NCBI RefSeq assembly: GCF_019112525.1
Contig: NZ_CP077800.1
Span: 1,302,001 to 1,366,000, forward strand
DNA: 64,000 nt
Origin: Modestobacter sp. L9-4
GTDB lineage: Bacteria; Actinomycetota; Actinomycetes; Mycobacteriales; Geodermatophilaceae
Reading direction: 5' to 3'
The notes beneath the pieces were generated by a model, which ran no database searches, was not told the origin of the DNA, and was given only the letters and a program-made list of their open reading frames with translations. The translations under genes were made by a program, and so were the position numbers. This document shows positions 8,536-16,031 of this stretch, in pieces (position 1 is the stretch's first letter; every line of letters starts with the position of its first letter).

Positions 8536-9864
8536 GTGGGAGTGAGTGACACGGGGCGCGACATCCCACGAGGGGCGGTGTCCCGAACGGCCAAGCTGGC
8601 CGCACTGCCGCTCGGGGCCGCCGGCCGGGCCACACTGGGCATCGGCAAGCGACTGTCGGGCCGGCCGGCCGACGAGGTGAACGCCGAGCTGCAGGAGAAG
8701 GCCGCCGAGCAGCTGTTCGCCGTCCTGGGCCAGCTCAAGGGCGGGGCCATGAAGCTGGGCCAGCAGCTGTCGATCTTCGAGGCCGCCGTGCCCGAGGAGA
8801 TGGCCGGGCCCTACCGCCAGGCGCTGGTCAAGCTGCAGGAGGCCGCCCCGCCGATGCCGGTGCGCACCGTGCACGCCGTGCTGGGCCAGCAACTGGGCTC
8901 CCGCTGGCGCGAGCGGTTCCGCGACTTCGACGACACCCCTGCGGCCGCGGCCAGCATCGGGCAGGTCCACCGCGCCACGTGGCGGGACGGCCGGGACGTC
9001 GCGGTGAAGATCCAGTACCCCGGCGCCGGTCCCGCGCTCATGGCCGACCTCAACCAGCTGGCCCGCTTCGCCCGTCTCTTCGCCGCGATGTTCCCCGGCA
9101 TGGAGGTCAAGCCGCTCATCGCCGAGCTGAAGGCGCGCGCCGAGGAGGAGCTGGACTACGGCCTGGAGGCCGACGCGCAGCGCGCCTTCGCCGCCGCGTA
9201 CGCCGACGACGAGCAGATCGTCGTGCCGCGGATCGTGGCCAGCGCGCCGAAGGTGATCGTCTCCGAGTGGCTCGAGGGCACGCCGCTGTCGCGGATCACC
9301 GCCGAGGGCACCCGGGAGCAGCGTGACCGCGCCGGCCTGCTGATGGCCGTGCTGCACTTCTCCGGCCCGAGGCGGGCCGGGCTGCTGCACGCCGACCCGC
9401 ACCCGGGCAACTTCCGGCTGATGCCCGACGGCCGGCTCGGGGTCATCGACTTCGGCGCCACCGCCCGGCTGCCCGACGGGCTGCCCGAGCCGATCGGCCG
9501 GCTGGTGCGCTGGGCCCTCGACGGCCGGGCCGACGACGTGCTGACCGACCTGCGGGCCGAGGGCTTCGTGCGCCAGGACGTCGAGGTCGACGCCCAGGGC
9601 GTGCTCGACTTCATCCTGCCGTTCCTGGCACCGCTGTCCACGCCGTCCTTCCAGTTCACCCGGGCGTGGATGCAGGAGCAGGCGATGCGGATCGGCGACC
9701 CGCGCAGCGACGCGAGCCGGCTGGGCCGCCAGCTGAACCTGCCGCCCGCGTACCTGCTGATCCACCGGGTCACGATCGGGTCGATCGGCGTGCTCTGCCA
9801 GCTCGACGCCGAGGCGCCCTACCGGGGTGTCTGCGAGGAGTGGCTGCCCGGCTTCGCCGGCTGA
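8536..9864 (+). CDS. AarF/ABC1/UbiB-family atypical kinase
   Basis: The 442-residue protein carries the full set of ABC1 motifs: the KxGQ motif in AMKLGQQLS, the Ala-rich loop AAASIGQVHRA, the VAVKIQYP lysine, the catalytic-loop motif HADPHPGNF and the metal-binding VIDFGA. The family binds ATP and, in other bacteria, supports quinone or lipid metabolism; the actinobacterial substrate is unknown. The GTG at 8536 follows the purine-rich GGGAGAGGGG; a second GTG two codons on is possible. Position next to whiB7 and uvrD2 matches Rv3197 of M. tuberculosis (from memory), a gene linked there with WhiB7-regulated drug tolerance. Confidence 0.93.
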   Translation: MGVSDTGRDIPRGAVSRTAKLAALPLGAAGRATLGIGKRLSGRPADEVNAELQEKAAEQLFAVLGQLKGGAMKLGQQLSIFEAAVPEEMAGPYRQALVKLQEAAPPMPVRTVHAVLGQQLGSRWRERFRDFDDTPAAAASIGQVHRATWRDGRDVAVKIQYPGAGPALMADLNQLARFARLFAAMFPGMEVKPLIAELKARAEEELDYGLEADAQRAFAAAYADDEQIVVPRIVASAPKVIVSEWLEGTPLSRITAEGTREQRDRAGLLMAVLHFSGPRRAGLLHADPHPGNFRLMPDGRLGVIDFGATARLPDGLPEPIGRLVRWALDGRADDVLTDLRAEGFVRQDVEVDAQGVLDFILPFLAPLSTPSFQFTRAWMQEQAMRIGDPRSDASRLGRQLNLPPAYLLIHRVTIGSIGVLCQLDAEAPYRGVCEEWLPGFAG

Positions 9865-9894
9865 CGCGCCGTCGCTGCGGGGCGGGCCGTTCCC

Positions 9895-9920
9895 GGCCGG
9901 GGGCCTGCGGACCCCCGGCC
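9895..9920 (+). terminator. Hairpin terminator after the ABC1-kinase gene
   Basis: A 9-bp GC stem (9895-9903 with 9912-9920) lies about 30 nt after the stop codon. A second hairpin, 9929-9936 with 9941-9948, overlaps the stop codon of the opposing small gene, so the convergent pair is insulated on both sides. Confidence 0.6.
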
Positions 9921-9934
9921 AGGAACTGCCGCCG

Positions 9935-10099
9935 TCACCAGACGGCGGAGCTCGCGCGGGCAGCGCGCTGGGACGCCTGCTCGGCACGCCGGGCCCAGCG
10001 CCGGGCGCTGACCACCCGACGGGCGCGGGAGGCCCGGTCGGCCTCGGCCATGCGATCGGACTGCTGACTGCGGACCAGTTCCTGGTCGATCAGGTACAT
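9935..10099 (-). CDS. Small Arg/Ala-rich basic protein (54 aa)
   Basis: The translation starts MYLIDQELVRSQQSDRM and continues as an Arg/Ala-rich helix with repeated RRARR-type patches. Similar short MY-start basic proteins are common in actinobacteria, but I know of no function. The ATG at 10097-10099 is preceded by GAGGAA with good spacing. Codon third positions are mostly G/C. It lies 136 nt downstream of whiB7 on the same strand, with a GC hairpin (10179-10199) between. The basic helix could contact nucleic acid, but that is inference. Confidence 0.7.
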   Translation of the reverse strand: MYLIDQELVRSQQSDRMAEADRASRARRVVSARRWARRAEQASQRAARASSAVW

Positions 10100-10235
10100 G
10101 TCGGTTCCTCGTGGTGCGGGACGCCGTGGTGCGGCGCCCAGGTGGACTGGCAACGGGTGGACCGGCACCGGGTGACGTGCCGCCCGCCGCGGGGGCGGCG
10201 GACGGCGGGGCGGCGGGGTGCGTGTGGCTGCTGCC

Positions 10236-10574
10236 TCACGCGGCGGCCTCGGTGCGGACCTTCGGCGGGCGGCCCCGGGGCCGCTTGCGGGCGATGACGA
10301 CCCCCCGGTCGAAGATCTCGCCGCCCCAGACGCCCCAGGGCTCGGCCCGGTCGAGGGCCCCGGCGAGGCAGGCCTCCTGCACCGGGCACCCGACGCACAG
10401 CCGCTTGGCCTGCTCGAGCTGGTCCGGGCTCTCGGCGAACCACAACTCGGGGTCGGTGACCCGGCAGGGCAGCACCCGGCGCACGACCTGCGCCGCCGGG
10501 CCCGGGGTGGACACGTGCGTGCGGTCGAGCCCGGGCCGACGGCTGGACGTCGCGGGATCGATCGTGGTCTGCAC
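10236..10574 (-). CDS. whiB7: WhiB7-type redox-sensing transcriptional regulator
   Basis: The 112-residue protein has the four iron-sulfur ligands of WhiB proteins (Cys37, Cys60, Cys63, Cys69), the GVWGG turn at 81-85, and a C-terminal AT-hook RGRP at 100-103. The AT-hook is specific to the WhiB7/WblC class. These regulators bind the primary sigma factor and activate intrinsic antibiotic-resistance genes from promoters with an AT-rich element next to the -35. The position between uvrD2 and an ABC1 kinase matches the mycobacterial locus. The start at 10574 follows a GAGGAGGAGA run. A terminator-like hairpin 86 nt upstream suggests leader attenuation, as known for whiB7/wblC. Confidence 0.93.
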   Translation of the reverse strand: MQTTIDPATSSRRPGLDRTHVSTPGPAAQVVRRVLPCRVTDPELWFAESPDQLEQAKRLCVGCPVQEACLAGALDRAEPWGVWGGEIFDRGVVIARKRPRGRPPKVRTEAAA

Positions 10575-10659
10575 GGTCTCTCCTCCTCTTCCTCGGTCTG
10601 TGCGTCCGGTGGCGGGGGCCCGCCGACCGGTGTGGTCGGGAGGAGCCGCGGACAGGCCT

Positions 10660-10703
10660 GGAAAGACGAAGGCCGCGGTTCCCGGTGTCCGGGATCCGCG
10701 GCC
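10660..10703 (-). terminator. Rho-independent terminator / candidate whiB7 leader attenuator
   Basis: On the minus strand an 8-bp GC stem (10696-10703 with 10671-10678) and an inner 5-bp stem (10689-10693 with 10681-10685, 3-nt loop) are followed by TTCGTCTTT (10662-10670). It lies between the 102-codon ORF and whiB7. A competing copy of the right arm exists at 10645-10651, which could form an alternative pairing. It either ends the upstream transcript or conditions read-through into whiB7. Confidence 0.75.
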
Positions 10704-10727
10704 TCGAGGAGGTCCAGCCGAGCTGTG

Positions 10728-11036
10728 TCAGCTCGGGTGGGCTCCGGGAGGCAGGTCACCCGGGGTGGTGCTGTTCTGCTGGGCGTAGCCGGCAGGCAGG
10801 CGCTCGGCATCGATCTGGACGGGCAGGGCGCCGGTCAGGACACCGGTGGCGCCGAACTCGGCCCAGCCGGTCTTCGACCCACGGAGCCGCACGGCCATGC
10901 CGGCGAACGGCAGACCGGTGGTGGTGGCCGGGGCACCGGCGCCGGCCATCGCGAGGACGACCGTGGACGCAGCGCAGACGTCGGCAGCCGGAGAGGTCAC
11001 GGTGGTGCCGACGGTCGTCGTGTCGGTGCTGTTCAC
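10728..11036 (-). CDS. Hypothetical 102-aa protein in the whiB7 leader region
   Basis: This small protein starts MNSTDTTTVGTTVTSPAADV, is rich in Thr, Ala and Gly, has one Cys, and has no recognisable domain, signal peptide or membrane helix. Coding is supported by a strong AAGGAGGGG Shine-Dalgarno 6 nt before the GTG at 11034-11036 and by G/C-ending codons throughout. Its stop codon lies inside a hairpin (10718-10725 with 10729-10736). It is preceded by a good promoter at 11152-11181 and followed by the terminator at 10660-10703 and then whiB7. It may be an independent gene or a leader-encoded ORF linked to whiB7 control. Confidence 0.65.
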   Translation of the reverse strand: MNSTDTTTVGTTVTSPAADVCAASTVVLAMAGAGAPATTTGLPFAGMAVRLRGSKTGWAEFGATGVLTGALPVQIDAERLPAGYAQQNSTTPGDLPPGAHPS

Positions 11037-11151
11037 GGGGCCCCTCCTTCCGGGACGGAGCCCGGCCTCTCGGCCGGTCTCGGGTGCTGGCGGTGCGTGG
11101 TCGGTGCGGTGGAGCGGCTGCGTCCTGGGTCACCCCCAGGTGCTGCAGCGA

Positions 11152-11181
11152 AGGCTAGGGGACCCGCCGGGAACGGGTCAA
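11152..11181 (-). promoter_or_regulatory. Promoter upstream of the 102-aa ORF and whiB7, with adjacent AT-rich element
   Basis: On the minus strand TTGACC (11176-11181) and TAGCCT (11152-11157) are spaced by 18 nt. An A/T-rich patch (GTAATTC, about 11184-11190) lies immediately upstream of the -35. WhiB7-dependent promoters are known to have an AT-rich sequence next to the -35, so autoregulation is plausible. The predicted transcript starts near 11145. Confidence 0.6.
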
Positions 11182-11233
11182 CCGAATTACGGACGGATCC
11201 TGCGGTCGGGCGTTCCCGCAGGTCAGGCGGCCC

Positions 11234-13258
11234 TCAGCCCTCGATGGCCGCGAGCACCCCGGCGCCGTAGAGGTCGAGCTTGCGGCTGCCCACCCCGGGC
11301 AGTCCGGACAGCTCGGCGAGCGTCGCCGGCCGGGCCTCGGCGATCGACTGCAGCGTCGCGTCGGTGAAGACGACGTAGGCGGGCACCGAGGCCTCCTGCG
11401 CCGCGCTGCTCCGCCAGGCGCGCAGCCGCTCGAACAGCTCGCCCGCCTCGCCCTCGAGCACCACCTTGGCCCGCTTCACCGGGCGGCGCGGGGTGGCCGC
11501 GGCGTCGGGGGCCAGGCCGTCGAGGAACCGGCTGCGCGGGCGGGACCGCCGTCCACCGGGGCTGCGGGCCAGCGACCAGGAGAGCGTGAGCTGCTCGCGG
11601 GCGCGGGTCACCGCGACGTAGAGCAGCCGCCGCTCCTCCTCCACCGCCTCCGGGCGCGACTGCGACTGGGCGATCGGCAGCACGCCGTCGACCAGGCCGA
11701 CCACGAAGACGGCGTCCCACTCCAGCCCCTTCGCGGCGTGCATCGAGGCCAGGGTGACCCCCTGCACGGTCGGCGCGTGCTGGGCGTTGGCCCGCTCGGC
11801 CAGGTGGGCGACGAAGCCGGCGAGGTCGAGCGTGGGCTGCTCGGAGACCAGGTCGACGGCCAGGTCGACGAGGGCCGACAGCGACTGCCACCGGTCGCGG
11901 GCGACGCCGCCGGGCGGGGGCCGGTGCTCGGCCCAGCCGGTCGAGGCCAGGACGTCGCGGATCGCGGGCACCAGGGCGCCGGGGTCGTTGCCGCCGGCGG
12001 CCGCGCCACGGAGCAGCACCACCGCCTCGCGCACCTCGGGCCGCTCGAAGAACCGCTCGCCGCCCTTGAGCACGTAGGGCACGCCCAGGTCGGCCAGCGC
12101 GGACTCGTAGACCTGGGACTGGGCGTTGATCCGGAACAGCACCGCGATCTCGCTGGCCGGAAGCCCACTGTCGATGAGCTCGCGGCAGGCCCGGGCCACC
12201 GAGGCGGCCTCGGCCGGCTCGTCGTCGTGCTCCACGAAGCGGGGTGCGGGGCCCTCGGCGCGCTGACCCAGCAGCCGCAGCCCGGGCAGGCCCTTGCGCG
12301 GCGGCGCCTGGCCGATGAGCTTGTTGGCCAGGCCGACCACCTGCGGGGTGGACCGGTAGTCGCGCTCGAGCTTGACCACCTCGGCGTCGCCGTAGCGGTC
12401 GGCGAAGCCCAACAGGTACTCGGGGTCCGCGCCGGTGAAGGAGTAGATCGTCTGGTTGGGGTCGCCGACCACGCACACCTCGGCGCGGCCACCGAGCCAG
12501 GCGTCGAGCAGCCGCTGCTGGAGCGGGTTGACGTCCTGGTACTCGTCGACGACGAAGTGCCGGTACTGGGCGCGCACCTCACGGGCGACGGCCGGGTGCT
12601 CCTCGATGGCGTAGGCGGTGACCAGCAGCAGGTCCTCGAAGTCCAGCGCGCCGTCGCGGGACTTCGCCTCCTCGTAGCTCTGGTAGACCGCCGCCACCGC
12701 CGCGGCGTCGAAGGGCAGGTCGCGGCCGGCGGCAGCCGCGCGGGCCGGGTAGTCCTCCGGGGTGGCCAGGGTGGTCTTCGCCCACTCGATCTCGCTGGCC
12801 AGGTCGCGCAGGCTGGAGCGGTCGGTGGTGAGCCGGTTGCGGGTGGCCGCCCCGGCGACGACCCGCAGCTTGTTCTCGATGAGCTCGGGCATCGGGCCGC
12901 CGAGCACCCGCGGGGCGAAGTACCGCAGCTGGCGCATCGCCGCGGCGTGGAAGGTGCGGGCCTGCACCCCGCCCACGCCGAGCGCCGACAACCGGCCGCG
13001 CAGCTCGCCGGCGGCGCGCGCGGTGAAGGTCACCGCGAGCACCTGCTCGGCCACGTACTCCCCCAGGTGCACGCCGTAGGCGATCCGGTGGGTGATGGTG
13101 CGGGTCTTGCCCGTGCCGGCGCCGGCGAGGATGCACACCGGCCCCCGCACGGCCTCCGCGGCGGCCCGCTGCTGTTCGTCCAGCCCGGCCAGGACGGCGT
13201 CCGCTCCCGCCGCTCCCCCGGTGCCCTGACGCGCGCCTGCCACCTCTGTCGTCCCCAC
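11234..13258 (-). CDS. uvrD2: ATP-dependent DNA helicase UvrD2 (superfamily 1) with HRDC domain
   Basis: The 674-residue protein has Walker A AGAGTGKTRT, an ATP-binding FTARAAGEL segment, Walker B VVDEYQDVNP, and late SF1 motifs including ASMHAAKGLEWDAVFVVG and VAVTRAREQLTLSW. It ends with an HRDC domain (ELSGLPGVGSRKLDLYG) typical of UvrD2. It unwinds DNA 3' to 5' in repair and is essential in M. tuberculosis. The GTG at 13256-13258 is preferred because GGGAGG lies 8 nt upstream; a longer frame adds about 40 low-complexity residues. It diverges from the mycoredoxin gene across 140 nt. Confidence 0.95.
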   Translation of the reverse strand: MGTTEVAGARQGTGGAAGADAVLAGLDEQQRAAAEAVRGPVCILAGAGTGKTRTITHRIAYGVHLGEYVAEQVLAVTFTARAAGELRGRLSALGVGGVQARTFHAAAMRQLRYFAPRVLGGPMPELIENKLRVVAGAATRNRLTTDRSSLRDLASEIEWAKTTLATPEDYPARAAAAGRDLPFDAAAVAAVYQSYEEAKSRDGALDFEDLLLVTAYAIEEHPAVAREVRAQYRHFVVDEYQDVNPLQQRLLDAWLGGRAEVCVVGDPNQTIYSFTGADPEYLLGFADRYGDAEVVKLERDYRSTPQVVGLANKLIGQAPPRKGLPGLRLLGQRAEGPAPRFVEHDDEPAEAASVARACRELIDSGLPASEIAVLFRINAQSQVYESALADLGVPYVLKGGERFFERPEVREAVVLLRGAAAGGNDPGALVPAIRDVLASTGWAEHRPPPGGVARDRWQSLSALVDLAVDLVSEQPTLDLAGFVAHLAERANAQHAPTVQGVTLASMHAAKGLEWDAVFVVGLVDGVLPIAQSQSRPEAVEEERRLLYVAVTRAREQLTLSWSLARSPGGRRSRPRSRFLDGLAPDAAATPRRPVKRAKVVLEGEAGELFERLRAWRSSAAQEASVPAYVVFTDATLQSIAEARPATLAELSGLPGVGSRKLDLYGAGVLAAIEG

Positions 13259-13398
13259 GTGACGATCCTCCCAGCCGGGGCCGACGGGCGGGGGAAGCAT
13301 CCCCAGGGTGGCGACGTTCTGCGAGCGGCAGACCCCCGCACGCGGGCGCACCCCACCCGGGTGTCCTGCGCGGGACACGACGAGGGAGGATCCACCAG

Positions 13399-13662
13399 AT
13401 GAGCGCTCCGGCAGCCGCGGTGACGATGTACACGACGAACTGGTGCGGCTACTGCATGCGGCTGAAGAAGCTGATGCAGCGCGAGGGCATCGAGTTCGCC
13501 GAGGTGAACATCGAGGAGGTCGAGGGTGCGGCCGACGTCGTGATGGCCGCCAACGGGGGCAACCAGACGGTGCCCACGCTGGTGTTCACCGACGGCACCG
13601 CGCTCACCAACCCGAGCATCGACCAGGTGAAGGCCCAGCTCGCGGCGTCCCCCAGCGCGTGA
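13399..13662 (+). CDS. mrx1: Mycoredoxin-1 (glutaredoxin-fold, CxxC)
   Basis: This 87-residue protein is a minimal glutaredoxin fold with active-site Cys16-Gly-Tyr-Cys19 (NWCGYC) and the cis-proline segment TVPTLVF. In actinobacteria mycoredoxin-1 reduces mycothiol mixed disulfides, so the host probably makes mycothiol. The ATG start has a GAGGGAGGA ribosome site 9 nt upstream. Its stop overlaps the GTG start of the ANTAR gene by 4 nt, suggesting translational coupling. The divergent uvrD2 neighbour is the same as in mycobacteria. Confidence 0.93.
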   Translation: MSAPAAAVTMYTTNWCGYCMRLKKLMQREGIEFAEVNIEEVEGAADVVMAANGGNQTVPTLVFTDGTALTNPSIDQVKAQLAASPSA

Positions 13663-14354
13663 TCCTCGGTCCGCGGCCCTCGGCGGGCGACCCCCGCCCT
13701 CCCGAGGGCTGCGGCGACGGACCGGCCGACGAGCCGTCCGTGCACCCGGCCGTCCCGGTGCTCTTCCCGCCCGAGGTCCTCACCGGACCCGCGGGTGCCC
13801 CGGCCGCACTCGTGGTGCGCACCACCCGTGGGTGGGCCGTCCTGGGTGGCGACCGTGACGTCGCGCACCGGGACCCCGTCGTCGACGGCGTGCCCCTGGT
13901 CGAGGCGATGACCCTGGCCGACCTGCTCGCCAGCGAGCTGGGTGCGGGTCCCGAGCCGGACCGGGCCAGCCGGCGCGCCGCCCGGTCGGCGGACCGTCCC
14001 GGTCAGGCCGGACCGGCACCGGACGAGGGCACCGACCCCCGCGATGCCGAGATCGCCACCCTGCGCCGCACCGTCAACCAGCTCGAGCACGCCCTCGCCG
14101 CCCGGGTCTCCATCGAGCGGGCGATCGGCGTGCTCGCCGAGCGGCACGGCACCACCCCGCGCGCCGCCTTCGAGGAGCTGCGCGGTCGGGCCCGGTCCCA
14201 GGGCCGACCGGCCACCGAGCTGGCCGGTGAGGTGCTCGACGGCCTGCCGCTGCGCCCCGCCGTCGCCGTCCGGCCCGGTGAGCCGCACACCCCGGGCCAG
14301 GGCGCACCGACCCGTCCCGGTGACGAGGACGCCGTCCCGGGGACACCGAGCTGA
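13659..14354 (+). CDS. ANTAR-domain RNA-binding antitermination regulator
   Basis: The 231-residue protein has a Pro/Arg-rich N-terminal half. An ANTAR domain covers about residues 135-190 (LEHALAARVSIERAIGVLAE, then AAFEELRGRAR). ANTAR domains bind paired hexaloop hairpins in RNA and prevent termination. No obvious GAF, PAS or receiver sensor domain is seen, though residues 25-85 may hold a small unrecognised domain. The start GTG (13659) overlaps the mycoredoxin stop as GTGA. Its own stop overlaps the next reading frame. Confidence 0.82.
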   Translation: MILGPRPSAGDPRPPEGCGDGPADEPSVHPAVPVLFPPEVLTGPAGAPAALVVRTTRGWAVLGGDRDVAHRDPVVDGVPLVEAMTLADLLASELGAGPEPDRASRRAARSADRPGQAGPAPDEGTDPRDAEIATLRRTVNQLEHALAARVSIERAIGVLAERHGTTPRAAFEELRGRARSQGRPATELAGEVLDGLPLRPAVAVRPGEPHTPGQGAPTRPGDEDAVPGTPS

Positions 14355-15022
14355 CCTCCCCGCTCCCGCTCTCCCCGGCCGCGCTCGCCGACCGCCTCGC
14401 CGGCCTGCTCGCCGGCGTCCCGCCGGAGCCCGGTGCCAGGGCGCTCCGGGTCGCCCTCGACGGCCCCGACCTGCCCGGGAGCCCGGGCGTGACCGGTCCG
14501 CGGGTGCTGGCCGACGCGCTCGCCGAACGGCTGCCGAGCCTGAGCCGCCCGTCGGTCGTCGTCCCGGCGGAGGGCTTCTACCGCCCGGCGTCGCTGCGGC
14601 TGGAGCACGGGCGCACCGACCCTGACGCCCGCTACAGCGACTGGCTGGACAGCGGGGCGCTGTCCCGCGAGGTGCTCGACCGCTGCGGCCCGGGCGGGTC
14701 GGGTGAGTACCTGCCCGCGCTGTGGGACCTGGAGCGGGACCGCGCCGCCCGCCTGCCGCGCCGGCCGGCCCCCGACGGCGGCGTCCTGCTGGTGCCCGGG
14801 TCGCTGCTGCAGGGCCTCGGGCTGGCCTTCGACGTCGTGGTGCACCTGCGGCTCTCCCCCGCGGCCCGGCGTCGGCGGGTGCCGGCCGACCGCGCGTGGG
14901 AGCTGCCGGCCTTCGACCGCTACGACGACGAGGTGGACCCGGTGTCCCTGGCCGACGCGGTGGTGCTCGCCGACCACGCCGACCGCCCGGCCCTCGTCCT
15001 GCAGGGCCGCCTCACCCCGTGA
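14351..15022 (+). CDS. Uridine-kinase-like protein with degenerate P-loop; probable CTG start
   Basis: The sequence resembles actinobacterial uridine-kinase-like P-loop proteins: RVALDGPD near the N-terminus, ALAERLP, a VVVPAEGFYRPASLRLEHG segment, and a C-terminal FDVVVHLRL strand. The expected GxxGKT is replaced by DLPGSPGVTG, so ATP binding by the classical P-loop is unlikely. The frame is open from 14324 and has no ATG, GTG or TTG before 14489. A GTG at 14489 would delete the conserved RVALDGPD strand, so I favour CTG at 14351, which overlaps the ANTAR stop as CTGA. With the GTG start the protein is 177 aa. Confidence 0.65.
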   Translation: MTSPLPLSPAALADRLAGLLAGVPPEPGARALRVALDGPDLPGSPGVTGPRVLADALAERLPSLSRPSVVVPAEGFYRPASLRLEHGRTDPDARYSDWLDSGALSREVLDRCGPGGSGEYLPALWDLERDRAARLPRRPAPDGGVLLVPGSLLQGLGLAFDVVVHLRLSPAARRRRVPADRAWELPAFDRYDDEVDPVSLADAVVLADHADRPALVLQGRLTP

Positions 15023-15027
15023 CCCCC

Positions 15028-15060
15028 GGCCCTCGTGCGGGGGCTGGGGGCACGGGGGCC
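15028..15060. terminator. Bidirectional hairpin terminator
   Basis: An 11-bp stem with one G-T wobble (15028-15038 with 15050-15060) lies between the convergent stops at 15022 and 15066. Confidence 0.65.
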
Positions 15061-15065
15061 GTCCG

Positions 15066-16031
15066 TCAGGAGAACTCGCCGGCCACCCAGCGGTCGATGA
15101 TGTGCCGGGCGATGGAGACGTTCGGCGGGAGCGCCTGCGGACCGGTGCCGGAGCGCAGCTCGTCGCGGGTGAACCAGCGCGCCTCCTCGATCTCGTCGTC
15201 GTCGACCTGCAGCTCCAGGTCGGTGGCGCGGGCGACGTAGCCGAGCATCAGCGACTGCGGGAACGGCCACGGCTGGCTGGAGACGTAGCGGACGTCGGTG
15301 ACCCCGATGCCCACCTCCTCGGCGACCTCGCGGGCGACCGCGGCCTCGGCGGACTCCCCCGGCTCGACGAACCCGGCCAGGATGGAGAACCGGCCGGCCG
15401 GCCACGCGGCCTGCCGGCCGAGCACGCACCGGTCGCCGCCGTCGTGCACGAGCATGATCACCGCGGGGTCGGTGCGCGGGAAGACCTCGCGTCCGCTCTC
15501 CGGGTCGTGCTGCGCCCAGCCGGCGCGCACGACCGTGGTCGGGGCACCGGTGATCGGGGAGAACCGGTTGCGCTCGTGCCACTCGATGATCCCGATGGCC
15601 TGGGACAGCAGGCCGGCGTCGAGGTCGCCCAGCTGGGCACCCACCTGACGCAGCCCGGTCCAGCTGTCGACCGGCCGCCCGCCGACGGTGTCGGGGCGGG
15701 GCGCGCGCAGGGCCGCGTAGGGCACCCCGTCGGCCTCACCGAGATAGATCGCGCCCTCGGGGTAGGCCGAGCGCTCCTCGTAGACCAGCTCGGGACCCTG
15801 CGGTCCCTCGTGCACCGGCACGTTGCGCTGGTCGTCGACCAGCAGCACCTGCACCGGCCGGCCCCGGGCGGGGTCGGGCAGCAGCCGCTCGAGGTGCCCG
15901 CGGTCGTGCGCGGTGCGGGACAGCAGCGGGACGTCGGTGACCGCACCGGCCCGGCTGTCGTCGGGCCACTCGCCGCGAGTGGGCGGCGGCGGGTTGTCGG
16001 CCGTCGTGCTGCCGCCGTCGGGGACGGTCAC
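15066..16031 (-). CDS. nudC: NudC-type NADH pyrophosphatase, zinc cysteines absent
   Basis: The 321-residue protein has a Nudix box (GFVEPGESAEAAVAREVAEE) followed by SQPWPFPQSLM, the signature that separates NudC NAD(H) diphosphatases from other Nudix enzymes. NudC cleaves NADH to NMNH and AMP and can remove NAD caps from RNA. Where E. coli NudC has a four-cysteine zinc ribbon, this protein reads RFSPITGAPT and later HDPESGRE, with no cysteine, so the zinc site is lost. The GTG start overlaps the upstream M16 stop by 4 nt, placing it last in the M16 operon. A terminator follows at 15028-15060. Confidence 0.92.
   Translation of the reverse strand: MTVPDGGSTTADNPPPPTRGEWPDDSRAGAVTDVPLLSRTAHDRGHLERLLPDPARGRPVQVLLVDDQRNVPVHEGPQGPELVYEERSAYPEGAIYLGEADGVPYAALRAPRPDTVGGRPVDSWTGLRQVGAQLGDLDAGLLSQAIGIIEWHERNRFSPITGAPTTVVRAGWAQHDPESGREVFPRTDPAVIMLVHDGGDRCVLGRQAAWPAGRFSILAGFVEPGESAEAAVAREVAEEVGIGVTDVRYVSSQPWPFPQSLMLGYVARATDLELQVDDDEIEEARWFTRDELRSGTGPQALPPNVSIARHIIDRWVAGEFS

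Noticed and set aside
11234..13378. uvrD2 start at 13378
   Set aside because: The extra 40 residues are not helicase-like and would run into the mycoredoxin promoter region. GTG 13258 has a well-placed GGGAGG.
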